From Polytrichum commune (lineage: Eukaryota; Streptophyta; Polytrichopsida; Polytrichales; Polytrichaceae), in assembly GCA_950295325.1 (NCBI GenBank), contig OX485804.1, positions 31,374,001 through 31,434,000 on the forward strand: 60,000 nt of DNA, given 5' to 3'. Made by a program: the position numbers and the translations under genes. The notes beneath the pieces were generated by a model. It made no database searches, was not told the DNA's origin, and saw only the letters and a list, made by a program, of their open reading frames with translations. This document shows positions 1 to 12,695 of the stretch, piece by piece. How positions within the stretch are numbered: the stretch's first letter is position 1; each line of letters opens with the position of its first letter.

Positions 1-1065
1 ATATTTTAGTCAAATAACAACATTAACAATATTTTTTTATGAGATTCATAATGTATTATAGGATTGGCACAACTAGTATATGAGGGGTCTAAATTGGACA
101 TGAATAACTTATCAAAGTAGCCTTATTTGAAACCGTGATCTTTGGGTCCATGTTTTCTACTAGTGCTAGTTGGCTTTGTGATTATTGGACAAAAAAGAGG
201 GATCGATGATTGACTAGTTAGTTTTTGTTGGTCATGAAAATAATTATAGATTAAACTATTTGAATATTTGAATATTTATCTTTGTTTCTTCCACTTTTGG
301 ACCATAGACGATTCTTTAAAATATGTTCCTTGACTTACTTGAGGTCAAGGTATGTACTTTCAAGGTCAGTGTGGCCAATGGACCTAGGAAACATAGTGAC
401 TTGAGATCCTTTTGGGTTAAGGTGCTTTCTTTCTTCTAGGAAGATTTCATGGCTGTGTGGCATGAAGGCCTTATTCTACGCTAATATATATGGTGCATGC
501 AAATCCTATACCAAGGTCAACTTGGCTCATCTTTATGCCAAGGTCAATTTGTTGGGATCCATAGGTCTATATATAAGATTTGGTTGGGTTACTTGACATA
601 ACTCTATGGTGCCATGATGGTCATGAGCATGCACGTGATGCGCACCGTAACTATATCGCATATTATGCCACACCTAACAATCTTATGAACGAACAACCTA
701 TGACTTTTCACACTTCTTTCAATGACTCAACATCATGGCACTTAGTCATATACTAAACTTGGTGATTACCATGTAAGCTCCTTCACTAACCAAAATTGTG
801 CTTCCATTGTCAACCTTGCATGAAACGAGATCTCCCCCTTGAAGGAATGTGACAACCTAAAGTTCCTTTTGTGGTGACATGCAACTTGAGAAGTTTTAAA
901 GATGTAGGTAACACAAACTTCATCCACAAACTCTACCCTCCACCCTAACTTCAATTTTTTTGAGTGTAGCCACATTGAATATGCAACTCATTTATGTTGT
1001 AGGTTGATGCTCGAAGTCGTATGGTGCTTTGACTTTGTATGAGGATGCAATACCAAGTGCCTAAT
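1..1065. other. AT-rich intergenic DNA
   Basis: No coding frame, RNA gene or element could be supported here. Stop codons are dense in all frames and the short ORFs have no recognisable motif. It ends at the left target-site duplication of the first MITE. Confidence 0.5.
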
Positions 1066-1126
1066 TAAGGGCCGGTTCACACTATGGTCAAACTTCGAGA
1101 GGAGAAGCGTTTGGACCAATGAAAAT

Positions 1127-1476
1127 CTTGGGGGGGGGGGGGGGGTAGTCATTGGTTGGAGTAGCAATATACGTGCGAACAAATGATAGGGTATTTTAAA
1201 AACATGGGAGCAAAAATTTATAATTGGGCTTAAGAGTAATATAGGGTATCAAAAATGGCACTGGACATCTTTAAAGTACTATAGGGTATGGAATAATAGG
1301 TAATTTGAAATTATAAGTAATGCAAGCCATTTTTCTATTAACCCAAAGTAGAAATTTACATAATGATAGCATGTGAAAAAAAGAAGAGAATTGAAAGTAA
1401 TACCCCCCTATAAAATAGTGGTTGTTCGCACCTATATCCTTAACTTTTTAACACACTGCCCCCCCCCCCCCCCGAG
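1127..1476 (+). mobile_element. hAT-type MITE with poly-G/poly-C ends, copy 1
   Basis: This 350-bp element starts CTTG followed by a run of G (1130-1145) and ends with a run of C (1459-1473) followed by GAG. It is flanked by a perfect 8-bp duplication ATGAAAAT at 1119-1126 and 1477-1484. An 8-bp TSD is characteristic of hAT elements. A second copy in inverse orientation lies at 12696-13039 and matches along its whole length. There is no coding capacity, so transposition would depend on a transposase from elsewhere. The two copies are very alike by eye, which suggests fairly recent activity. Confidence 0.85.
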
Positions 1477-1599
1477 ATGAAAATGCAGAAATGTCCAAAG
1501 TCCGTCCTCTCGGCCTTCACACTAGAGGCCGAAGTCCAAAGGACGTCGCCTCCAAAAGAGCCTAGGTGGCAGCACTTTTAGGAAGTTATGCCGCCAAGA

Positions 1600-1668
1600 G
1601 TTCGGCCTCTCGAGCAAAGTTTGGGTCGAGCAAAATGCTCGACCCAAACTTCTGTCGAGAGGCCGAAC
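1600..1668. repeat. Strong internal hairpin
   Basis: The word GTTCGGCCTCTCGA and the following TTTGGGTCGAGCA are repeated in reverse complement after a very short loop, so the segment could fold into a nearly continuous stem of about 30 bp. It sits in the middle of the Tourist-like element and is part of that element's fold-back structure. Confidence 0.75.
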
Positions 1669-1924
1669 GTCTTTTTCATTAAAATATTCAAAATCTGACA
1701 GTGTATTATTTTAATATACTTTTTCAGCCCAAAGGCTTCTCCTCTCGACATAGTTTGGTCCGGAAAAGTGACGCTTCTCCTCTCGACTTGGGCATAGTGT
1801 GAACCGGCCCTAAGACTTTCTTTTGCTTTGTGCGTGTGCATATTGTAAGGTGCTTCCCGGTTCGTCATTTATGATGCTGAACCATCACATCCACATGGGA
1901 TTTAAATGGGTTAAAGCAATAGAA

Positions 1925-2301
1925 GGGCTAGTTCACACGGTATCCCAAGTCCCACTCGTGTCAGCAATTCCCAACATGGAGGCAAAGTCCCAGTTTTTGA
2001 GCTTCAAGAACCCATTAGAGTATGGGTTTTAAGGAACCTTGCTTATTTTTATGCAAAAATTCACGGGACATGTGTTGCGAGTTGGGTCTAGCTTTTTGCT
2101 CCACCCAACTCTCAACATAAGTCCGGCCTTGCCTCCATAAAGTGTTGCCATGTAGACATCAATGTCATATTCGAGACTCGGGATTTGGGACTCCATGTAA
2201 AGTGGTAAGTCTCAATTTCCATGCTCTCAATAACAAAGATTGCATAGATTGACCTCAAGTGAACTAGGATTTAGGACTTGGGACCCCATGTGGACTAACT
2301 C
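1925..2301. mobile_element. Second Tourist-like fold-back element, diverged
   Basis: The left end (GGGCTAGTTCACACGG, then a CCCAAGTCC word) is matched by an imperfect reverse complement at the right end (CTTGGGACCCCATGTGGAC). The terminal motif resembles the GGGCCGGTTCACAC end of the neighbouring element. Flanks read GAA and TAA, so the 3-bp duplication is decayed. An inner GAGTTGGGT/ACCCAACTC pair near 2077-2115 and an inverted GGAGGCAA word support a fold-back design. It is older than its neighbour. Confidence 0.5.
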
Positions 2302-2635
2302 TAAGAACACCATTTGGCAAACAATCAAGAATAATTATTTCTTGAGGGGTAAAACATCCATGTCACTAAGGCGATGTGAATGGAGGGTGTGTGGTCATGG
2401 GCAAATCACACCCAAGTCATCCATTCATAGCGCCCCATCCTACGGTCTACAAAACTACTCAAGCAACTTGAACGAAAATAAATAAATAATTATGATGGAT
2501 AAATTTTAGCAGATGAAAAATCAACGATTGCAAGGTGAAGGGGTTGATTGTTCACCCCATCGTATGAGAACATTTGTGTGGGATTTTGAAGGTTCCCAAA
2601 GGGTTCCCTAAGTTCCCAATGGAGTTCCCCGGAGA

Positions 2636-2720
2636 GGCTTGGAGTTGATGGCTAGTACTCTTGGTTCTACCTTTCGGAAGGAAGAGGTAGGGGTTTGATT
2701 CCCACCGACAACATCAGCTC
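2636..2720 (+). repeat. tRNA-derived SINE head
   Basis: A box A-like motif TGATGGCTAGTACTCTTGG lies at 2646-2664, and a close match to the box B consensus, GGTTTGATTCC, lies at 2692-2702. This is the internal RNA polymerase III promoter layout of tRNA-derived SINEs. The acceptor stem is not preserved, so it is not a functional tRNA gene. The 3' body and tail are not clearly delimited. Confidence 0.5.
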
Positions 2721-3394
2721 CTTTACAAGTCATTTTTAATGAAAGACTTAGTTTGATAAATTTCATCCAATATTTGTGACTCGATGGAGGTGGAGATTTC
2801 ATCCAACGTGAAGTTTTCCAAACTCTACCCGAGGGGAAGAGAAGCCATAAATTGGGGCAACATAGGAGCCTTTAGATTTGTTAGATTGCAATCGATGACC
2901 AAGCTCTTCCTGCCCACGACCACACGGGAGGCGTTCACAACGCCCTAGTGACGCATGTGAAGCATGAAGCACTTTGTGTAGTACCCAAGTTTAGGTCCAT
3001 CTTAGTGTGAAGATCAAGGTTGGTGACCCCTTTCGTGATGTGGCAATTATGGATAGTGCATCCCACACAGATGATGCATATTAACATACTCATTTTCTCA
3101 TGTTGAAATTGTATAACTCATGCCTATACCGTACTCCCATGGCGGTTTAGGCAAATCACAGTTGAACATTTTCTTTCTTTCTTTCAAGATTCCATTTTGA
3201 CAAATATTAATATTTTCATTTTCATTTTCCCTTTACAAAATGATGATTTTAAAAATAATAAATATCTAAGTCTCTACATATCTTCAATTAAATGATTAAC
3301 CGTGAACATGACATTGTACTATGGTAATCAAAACCATGGCATCATGGAATTTGGACCAACATACAAACTACATTATTTTTTAGATAGTATGATT
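2721..3394. other. Unassigned AT-rich DNA
   Basis: No gene, terminal repeat or tandem array could be supported. It contains pyrimidine-rich and A/T runs only. Confidence 0.4.
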
Positions 3395-4750
3395 GATAGA
3401 TAGAATATTGCTCTAAGTATCCCATTTGAGTTTCTTTCTTACCAAAGTCAAGGGCACTTTGGTTCATTCCATAGTCTCATAGTAATCAATCATTTTAATG
3501 TAACTTGAAAATGCGGTATTGTCATCCTTCCAAGGTTCTTAATCTTTGTTAATTATTTCTTATTATTTGTACAGTTAGACCATAGCCTTTTACTTCATTT
3601 TAATCATCTTAATAATGTGTAGCTTGATTACGCAAGGACTTAATACCATTCCAAGTTAGAAAATATTGAGTATGATGAACATTTACTCATTCAATATCTT
3701 CCGCCAACCCTTGAGATTCTTTATGTTGTTCCAAAGTTTTTTGACCAACCCAGACTCCATTCGTATTTTCAAAGGTTGTTGACCTTTCAAAATCTGTTTC
3801 TCGAGAAGTTATTTCAACTTCAGATAGTGCATAATCTACAATATACTACAATGACAAATAACATTGGAGATATAACATACTCATGTTTGTTACACAACAA
3901 TGGCCTTCTCGGTGTACAAATTTGATTATAATTAACATGTCATTCTCTCTGACACGTAACCTTGAACAATGAGGGCTGACTCATCAAAGACTCTATGATT
4001 TTTTTTTATAATCACATTGTGCTTATTTCACTTAATGAGGTAGAGTTCTCATTCCATTTTTTCTCAGGCCATGGTCTTCCTAAGAGAAATGTGGAAGTTC
4101 TTAATTCTTCACCAATGATATCAATTACCTGATTGTGCTCATGTTGGATCTCCTTATAATTTGGGCTATGGACTACAAATACGCTCACTCATTGAAATTT
4201 CCTCTTGGTTGAATACTTCATCAATTAGCTTGCTTAATGACTTCTCTCGAGTCATCATCTATGTCTTGAAAAGCCAATCACTCACAAACATGATCACCCA
4301 ATGTCTCTCAAGGTCACTCCTATAGTGAATCCACTTTACTCATCACTCACACGTTTGATTAAACAAGCACTCTCAATTGACCTCAATTAAGTCAACATTG
4401 GAGTGGATACCAATATCAAGTAATCTATGCTCTTAATCATACATTTTCACAAACTATCAACAATACTAACATTCATTTCCAAACTTAGAGCACAACAAAC
4501 AATTGATCTTCTCTTGCTTCAAATAGTCCTCATCTATTAATAGGGAAAAAGCAAACAATGATCTAAATATTTACTCATGTTTAAGCACAAAGTTTACCAC
4601 TAGTCCTCTTGACTAGGGCATGTAGATTAAAAACAAGGGGATCAATCCATGATCCAACAAGAATTTCATAGAACAAGGAATGACCTTATTGGCAAGGAAT
4701 GACCTTATTTTATTTTATTTTTAAAAAGCATTTGGTCTCTCCTTACATTT

Positions 4751-4795
<45 letters not shown>

Positions 4796-4990
4796 GTTAC
4801 AAGTCTTCCTATCAGGCCATGGTTATCTTCCAGAAACTTCTTTTTCTTATCTCCTAGACTATGGTATGAATCTTAGCACATGGGAATTAAATATCTATTT
4901 TAATTTTAGATTATTTTCACATTGTTTATTTATTTAAAAAATAAAACTCAAAAATTGATTCGACAATCAATAATGGAGTATAGGACCTCG
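3395..4990. repeat. Long AT-rich dispersed repeat, copy A
   Basis: Several blocks match, in the same order, blocks between 54690 and 57290. Examples are the TACCAAAG(T/C)CAAGGGCA word, a following TGTAACTTGA block, TCATCCTT, the phrase ending ATCTTTGTTRATTAT, and TATCTCCTAGRYTATGG near the end. A CT microsatellite lies inside at 4754-4793. No protein motif is visible in either strand, so I cannot assign a class. It may be non-coding LTR-element sequence. The limits are approximate. Confidence 0.5.
4754..4793. repeat. (CT)n microsatellite
   Basis: Uninterrupted CT dinucleotide run of about 40 bases. Confidence 0.95.
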
Positions 4991-6960
4991 TAATTTTGAG
5001 AGTATGCACTTGATTTTGTGTATCCCACACTATCCATCATTAATCCACGCAAATGATCTTGCAAACATTGGGTTGCACCCAATGAAAGCTGGTCGGGACA
5101 CTTAAGGCTACAAGCTCATTGTAACAAGGCAAGTCTTGATGGTCACTCTAATTAACATGCATCAATATACACCTCATCAAACCAGATATTAAATGTAGCA
5201 AATCACACCATTTACACAAAATAATATAGCAAAATGCATTTGGTCCACCATTATGAGTTTTTAAATGAAATGGATCATCCTTAGTCATGAAACATGGATG
5301 AATGTTGTACTAAAGCATAAGATTAGAAACACATTAATACAAACCCAAATTACAAGGATCATGGGTCATTTGCATTTTTATTTCAATTTTCAAAATATGA
5401 GGTATATTTTGCATATCCAAATTTGTGTTAATGTTTTTGGTTAGGCCTCAAACTAACCCAAGAAACAACCCAAGGAACTAGGTCTCAAGGAAGATTAAGC
5501 TAGTGTCTATAAGAATTAATGCCACGTTGAATTAAGGTTTCCAATAACAATCTAGTTCTTTTACTCCTTCACTTCATTTATATTAAACCTAATCTCCATG
5601 ATTATGCTTTCTCAGTCGTGTGTGATTCAACCCTATGTGTGTGTAGATTTCTATCACTCTAATTCCAATTTTTAAACTAGTCGTGAAGTTTAAAAGCTAG
5701 GCAAGTGGTCAATGGCTCATAGTCAAGACAATGTCCAGGGTAATGTCTTTTGAGTAATTGCATCGTCTTTAATTTCCATGAATCAAGCTTGCAATAATCT
5801 CAAGTTTAGTTCATTTTAATTAACTTATAATCATCATGCCAAACTTCACAACTGTAATCACCACCTTCATCTTCAACGGACCTGGCAACTTATCTCAAGA
5901 TTCAACCACATAAGTTAAGTTACCATCAACACATCATCAAAATAGGCTATATACTTTGTTCATGTGCTCTTAGTATATCTTGTGCACACAAACAATCTTT
6001 ATTTATTATTTATCCACTTACTTCGGTAACGTAAAGTCTTTCTCCTTTCTAGGTAATGTCCTTGGTAGCTTATAGCTAGCCCAAAGTAACCTCATGCTTC
6101 GTCACCACTACATGTAGTTTTTGTCTTTATTCGACAAGATGCAATAGATCTACCATAAGGTAATATTTATTGATCTATCTCCGACCATGGTGTTCACCAC
6201 ATGGTAATGTCTTATTCAATTGTCTCACTCTCAGTCTTTGTCACGGCTATGGCTTATCAAACTTATATATTCATGATTGTGCCCATCGCAGACCTCTGAA
6301 GTGTGTACCACGAGGTAGTGCATTTCATCTTCTGATTACTCTCAACCAAGTTTTGGTTATGGCCTTTCTTTTTCATATAGGCTAATTGCCTTACTTGAAT
6401 TTTGTCAACTCGTAAACTTTGGCTACTCAACCTATGCACTCCCATTCATTTAAGCTATTGCCCTCTTAACAACTGTCAATTAACTTCTTTCTCCTTCTTT
6501 GTTTCACTTGGCTATCTTCCTCCTATTCTCATGCGAGTATTCTTTATCTCTTGACCTCCTACTTGTCATGCCTTATTCCAATTTCATAAGGTTATTGCCT
6601 TTATTTCAACAATTAGTTTCACCTCCTTTCACAAGTTGGTTGGATTAAGTTGCATGTTTATGGCCTATTGACTCTCAACAAACGTGATTGAACATGGATG
6701 GAATCATCTGTACAATCACGTTCACTCTCGATACCTCTCACAATCACTATAATCTCCCAAAATCTCTTTGCTAATCAAGAAGCTTTGACATGCACGAGGC
6801 ATGTCTTTTCTTGACTTTCGCACCCCATATTTCTTGTCTTTGGATGATTTTTTTCTTTTTATTCTAAGCTCGTAGAATTATAATTTGGGTGGGTTTACTT
6901 GATTTCATTGAGATTTTTCCAATAGTGGGATTTTCCTCATATAAGTGCTATGAAGCAACT
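4991..6960. other. Unassigned pyrimidine-rich AT-rich DNA
   Basis: The plus strand is rich in T and C with frequent stop codons. No family motif, terminal repeat or RNA gene was recognised. It may be continuing non-coding sequence of the repeat upstream. Confidence 0.35.
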
Positions 6961-6967
6961 TAGAGAA

Positions 6968-7035
6968 AGGTTGGCTAGCCCATCAAGGAGGGCTTTTAGG
7001 ACCACAAGGTCTTGAGTTCCAAATCCCACAACCTC
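6968..7035 (+). repeat. tRNA-derived SINE head (degenerate)
   Basis: A box A-like TTGGCTAGCCCATCAAGG starts at 6971 and a box B-like AGTTCCAAATCC lies at 7015-7026, about 40 bases apart as in tRNA-derived SINEs. No tRNA cloverleaf can be closed. This is a weaker call than the SINE at 23515-23711. Confidence 0.4.
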
Positions 7036-8403
7036 AAAATTTCCGGCTAAGTTATGAAAAGCTTAGTAACCAAAGGTTTGTGATTGGCGTGATTTGGTTG
7101 TCACCAAAAAAATAATTGTAACCAAGAAGGTTGTACTTGGTTTGTGATTATGATTTTTTTCTTTAATTTTTTTTTTTTTGGTGTGTGGTTGAATTTGTGC
7201 AATATTAGTAGTGATGATAGGGATGTCATCTTCATATGTGGTGGTGTTGTGCGTGGTTGTGGAAGTGTTAAAGTGACACCCCATGTTGTTCTCTTCAAAC
7301 CATCGTTGTAGTGGATGTAGGGAGATGATGAAGAGATAAGGACTAATATGTCCTCTAGAATTGTGCCCTTTGTTAATTCGGATTGAGGGAGTGGTGCCGA
7401 AGTGGCTCTAGTGGAAGGAGGTCATGGAGTCATGTGAAACCACCGATCAACTCTCACCATTTGCATAACCTTTATTATCCTCCTGTATTCTAAGTTTCTC
7501 ATTGTTTGTAAGGTAATGGCTCCATTAGGCCATCCCCATTGGCCTTCCAATCAACCACCGTGTTTAAAAATACAAGATCAACATAATAATTTTATTTACT
7601 AATAATGTTCATCTAATGAAAGCTCAAACTAGTTAATATATGATAGTTCTACATGATTAAGGCGATAATACCAAACATCCCATTGGTACCACCATTATGA
7701 AAATATCTAAAAGTATTAATTATATATTTTTTCCTTATCAATCACTCTAAATCTATCATATTTTCATATCTATGGATCTATAATGACAATTTGAGGGCTA
7801 ACATCTTGTAATTTAAAAATCAAATATATCTTAGTAGAGACCAAAACAAAAATATCTCCTTCACAAGGCAAGATTTTAAAAAAGACATAAATGTTATCAA
7901 TGTAGTTGTATTGCCTAAAAAGGAGCTCGCCCCCATGAGAAAGACTTCATAATTGCTAGCATGTATATTCCCTAATGAATACGTGTAGATTTTAGACTAC
8001 ACATCTCTTTCTAGTAGGTTATGGTCCTTCCAATTATCACTTCATGCTATCTCAAGACAACAACTAATTTAAACTTTCTTGATTATTATTTTCTAGTTCG
8101 GTTGAGGTCTTGTTCCCACCTAACTCGTGATTGAGCTAGAAAAAAAAACCAAAAAAAAACCATTACATCGTGTATATGTTACTGATCAAATGTAGTGTGT
8201 CTTTTGAATATCTTGAGTCTTTCATTGATGCAAGGAATCATGCATGATTTATGAAGCCAAATGCATTTCAAATGTATACAAATGTAATATAGATGTCATT
8301 GTTAGTCAGTCTAGCATCTTCTAGAGTTGCCATTATGATTTGTATAGGTCTTGTGGTATTCCTTTGAGGCAAGGGGCTGACACTTAGTGCAACGTACAGG
8401 AAC
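7036..8403. other. Unassigned intergenic DNA
   Basis: No coding frame, terminal repeat pair or tandem array was supported in this stretch. Confidence 0.35.
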
Positions 8404-8412
8404 CACGTGCGG

Positions 8413-8663
8413 GGCTGGGGATTCGTGGCACTCACTTAGAATCATCCATCCAAGATATCGTGGATGAAGTGGCTCCAATAAAAAAAAGCCCCCCTATGGG
8501 GTTGAGGGCCGATTCATTCGAATGTGACGTCACTAGACTAATTCGGGGCCTTTGACTTTATTTCCGGAATCAAATTGCCCAAAAATAGCCATTTAGATGA
8601 TTCATGTGTTTTTTTCATCCGCACGGATGATTCTAAGTAAGTGAAAATGACGAATCCCCGGCC
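8413..8663. mobile_element. MULE-like MITE with 9-bp target duplication
   Basis: Terminal inverted repeats begin GGCTGGGGATTCGT on the left and, read from the right, GGCCGGGGATTCGT. A further inverted block CTTAGAATCATCC lies just inside. The element is flanked by a perfect 9-bp duplication CACGTGCGG at 8404-8412 and 8664-8672. A 9-bp TSD is typical of Mutator-like elements. If one base is assigned differently the duplication could be read as 8 bp, which would suggest hAT. No ORF of note, so non-autonomous. Confidence 0.75.
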
Positions 8664-8672
8664 CACGTGCGG

Positions 8673-11600
8673 TGTGGGTATAATTGTTCGAGTGGGGGGG
8701 GGGTATTATCTTGCTCACAAGCAATTAAATGACCAATTCAATTAGGTAAGTTTCTAATTGTGCATAGTTTGTAGTTACTTTTAATTACTTTGAAAGGCCG
8801 GGGTTAGTCATTTTCATGTATCATATGTTTATTATAGATCAACAAGTGATTAGTTGAAAGAGTGCTATGCCTTATGATTATCCTTTACACGTTGCCAATT
8901 CTAATTGGTTATCTGACCAAGGTCAAACTTTAGCTCACTTCAAAAATCATATGCACAATACAAAACTTAATTTACACAAAATTGACACACACTCAAGAGC
9001 AACAAAAAATATTTTTATTTTGAAAAACATGAACGGATGACATCCCCAAATAGAGTGATGGAAGTCCTATGTAAGGCCTAACACTATCCAAGCGCAAAGG
9101 CATCGTGGATATAAGTTGGAGATTGTGGAGATTATCAGATGTCCATGTCCAAATCAAAAATTGTGACAAATTCGGATAACTCTTGAGCTCTTGGATGAGC
9201 GATTGCTTAAGTAGTAGTGCTCAATGAAAACAAGACAAGTTGTGGATGCATGAGAATAAAGCAAGTGGTGAGAGAAAACAATTCCCAAATAAGGGCTCAA
9301 ATCACCATGATTGTAGGGGTGAGTAATATACACTTTGATAGTTGTTTGTGGTCCTCGACGACATAATGGCATGGACAACCATAGCAAGAGGCTATGTTTA
9401 TTGATCTTAGACTTACAAAATGTGAATCACACAATATTTTTAACAAAATAAATCTCCTAAACCGTGGGATTCAACTTGCCAGAGACTCTTAGACTTTCTC
9501 GAAAGCCTACCTTAAAATAGGTGGTTGAGATCAATGCTTCTAGAGATCCATACAACATTATTCACTTTGGCCATGTAGGAATCCAAGGCAATTTTCACTT
9601 ACAGAGAATGACATGAGCCTTGGTCTGAGCTAAACATGACTTTGGATTACATGGTTTGTTTCTTGATGATTCATGACTTTGAGGATTCAAGTGGTCCCTC
9701 ACTCCAGTCTTGGTGTAAACTACCCTAAGTTTCATTTCAATTTTCACTTATTTTTCAAAGTTTTGCTATTTCAATCTAAATGTTGAGAAGAATTGTCATG
9801 AAGAATTAGCATGGAACTAATTAGAGTGGGCTGCACTAAACCTATAGTCAAGGTGGATATAATGTGGGCCCAAGACCATGAGTCTCCTAAGTCCTCGTGA
9901 CGACTTTTGACCAACGCACCGATTATTAAGTCTAAGAAAGAATTAGCAAAATATAAAATAATCACCCATATTAATTTCCTAGATAAAGGCCCTCGCTAAT
10001 TTTCTATCAGAGAGTAGTGCGGATTAAACATCAATGTTGCCCAGAGTAGTTCTCATCATGAGAATTATTGTGGGCTCTAGAAGATTATTGTGGCCCACAA
10101 TAATAGGACCATTCAATGTAGTTTGAGCTTAAACCAAAATTGTGAGAGTTAAGTTTGGGTTGATACCATGTTCTTGGTAAAAACAACGGACCCCACACAT
10201 ATCATATGCATTTGCACTTCTTGTATGAGTGGTCAAGGTCATTGGCAACATCCTAGGCGGGGTTGGCGTAGTGGGCTAAGGTAGATGGGGGGGGGGGGGG
10301 GTGGAAGTGCCTAATTCCAACACAACAACAATTTGGACATTTATATTGGAGTGATATGTGGTTAGATGTGGATCTAAGAACAAACACAAAAAGGCATGTG
10401 TTTAAAAGAAATTAAACTATGTGTACAAACTATACTAATTATTCTAGGTTCACTAGGCAACATGATTTTTTTAAAATTTTATTTGGGGGGGTTCTAAATG
10501 ACCACTCAAATTAGCAAAGAACCTTGATTTTGATAATATATTAGATATTTATACGCACTCCAAAGATTAAGAGGCAAATTACTATGGGCACGATTTGGAT
10601 TTGCAATCATCTCACACTCATTGTGTGTGTCATATCCTTTGAGAAGTGAGAGAAAAGTGCCAAATAACACATGTCTACCTTCACTTAACCACCCAATGCT
10701 TCAATAGCTTGATTTCGGCCTCTCATACATACAATGTTTTGAAATTGTACAAGGTGAATATAGATTTGATGTGACTAATCAGTAAAAAGACTTGATGGCT
10801 TGTTGCCTTGCAAGGTTACTTTTCTTGACACCTACACAAAGTGACTTGAAAATAATTCGACAAAAATTTCATATCATCATACGAAAGAGAGAGCACACAA
10901 TTAGTACGAATGTGCTAAAAGCGTTAAGGGACAAACCCCAAAAAATTGATACAAACATTTGTGTCCGGGTAACAACCTTTACTCGCCTATACTAATGTAC
11001 ACACTTGCATTATAATTTTTGGATTTGGACACATGAACAATGAAAGTTTTGTGTCAACAAATCCAACTTAACAAAGATGTCATTTGTAAGGTAAAATCCA
11101 CCATAATATAAATAAATATAACATATTTTCTTTCATAGGATGTTCAATAGGACTGACGTTTTTCTTTGACGATTTTGGGTAGATTCTGCTTCGGTCTTGA
11201 GGGTTAGTGGGTTAGTGGGTAAATGGTTGGATGGGGAGCTCATGAACAAAACCACGTGCTCCAAATAGCAGTAGGCTAGAAACGTTCTCCCACATTAGGC
11301 TCCAAAGGTTGACACAAAGTAAAGAGCTTGTAAACGTGGGTGATTTCAAAGGAGCAGAGGAAGACTGTGATATGGACAATGGCCTCGTGCTACAACACGG
11401 CCCGCCGTGTTAAGCATTGGACAACGGGCTCACATTCACGCCGGTATCATATACAGACGTCAAGTGTTATTGGACAATGGGATTCTCAACAAATTTGACG
11501 AACTCCTCATGTTATCTAAGTATATGATGATGTTTGTGTTTGTGTTAATCATGTCATTTTTCTTTAAATGCTAACAAACTCAAAGATGTTGGGATCCCTT

Positions 11601-12687
11601 CTCTTAATCAATGTGCTAGGAACTTCTAAACCAACTCCTTAATCAAGGGTGGTACACCTCATGCAGAGCTCAACATAATCAATCATCATAAACATGGAAC
11701 AAACCAAGGGCATTCTAGATCTCAAGCACCTTCGTCATACAAGTGAATACAATCCCATTATCAACTTGGTGTGAGCTTCGTCTCCACTCCATTTTTTCGG
11801 GTGGCGCTACAAGCACCTCAGCAATGATAGCGGTCTTCCAACGAAGGTTAATAAGCGGGTTCAACAAGAGTAGGACAATATTATCGACTATTCCACACAC
11901 TTTGCTTCGTTTGTACTCATGCTTAATTAGTAACGTATTGAGAGTGTGTTAATAACACATTTGCTGTTGTTTTATTGCATGTTTTTCTAGTTATGTTTTT
12001 TGCATGATGTGTTATGTGTAACGATGTGTATTTACACGACACTGTGGCTATGACCCTAAACCCTACAACACCAAACAAATGTCAATCTTGGAAGTGTTAC
12101 CGAAACATTGCTAAGGTGAGGTGATAGGGCAAGTGGAGGAATCGATGATGGTATGTATCAAAATAGCAAAGGGTGGATTGCACATTATGGGCACCGAAGG
12201 TCAAACTCCAAACCTCGATGGTCAAAGCCCTCTCAGTGGACACATCAACAAGGCACCCAAATAAAAACGACAAGGGAGCATGAAGTAGTGGAGGTAGATG
12301 CAACAAGTCGAACGACTCGATGCTGGAGATAGGACATTGAATGAGAGAAGGAACGGAGGTAATGAATGGCATACCTCTGAGCCCCCATATTTCCTATTAG
12401 ACTGTAGAGGGGGGGGGGGGGGGGTTGAAGGTTGTTATGCCCTTGTGAATAAACATATTATGTTTTTTTGACCCATTTCAGATTTAGGCTTCGACATATG
12501 GACTCCTCGACTTCATCGGTTGAGCCCAAAAATGGGGTTGGGTTCCCAATTTTGTCCTCTTCTACGGAATGTTACAAAAATTGTTGCACAAATTGACGTC
12601 AAATAACTCAATTACGCAAGCTCCATGCCCTATCTTTGATCACAATGGCAAAAGTTGTTTATTGCCTCCACCAAATTTCATATTCAT
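8673..12687. other. Intergenic DNA with isolated G homopolymers
   Basis: No gene could be supported. The notable content is long G runs at 8694-8703, 10287-10301 and 12409-12424. A tRNA box A-like word TTGGCGTAGTGGGCTAAGG precedes the second run, which may be a decayed SINE head. No partner terminal repeat was found for these runs. Confidence 0.4.
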
Positions 12688-12695
12688 GTATGGGG

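Larger units (their letters stand above)
1069..1810. mobile_element. Tourist/Harbinger-like MITE, split by a nested insertion
   Basis: The left end begins GGGCCGGTTCACACTATG and the right end reads the reverse complement of the same word. Both ends are followed inward by a related CGAGAGGAGAAGCGT motif. The element is flanked by TAA at 1066-1068 and 1811-1813, a 3-bp target duplication typical of the PIF/Harbinger (Tourist) superfamily. Without the nested element at 1127-1476 and one copy of its duplication it would be about 384 bp. It has no transposase coding capacity, so it is non-autonomous. The superfamily call rests on the TSD length and the GGGCC start; no relative was searched. Confidence 0.75.

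Noticed and set aside
10287-12424. Possible third poly-G MITE bounded by G runs at 10287 and 12409
   Set aside because: Both runs are G on the plus strand and not an inverted G/C pair. Flanks show no 8-bp duplication, and the core of the family is absent.
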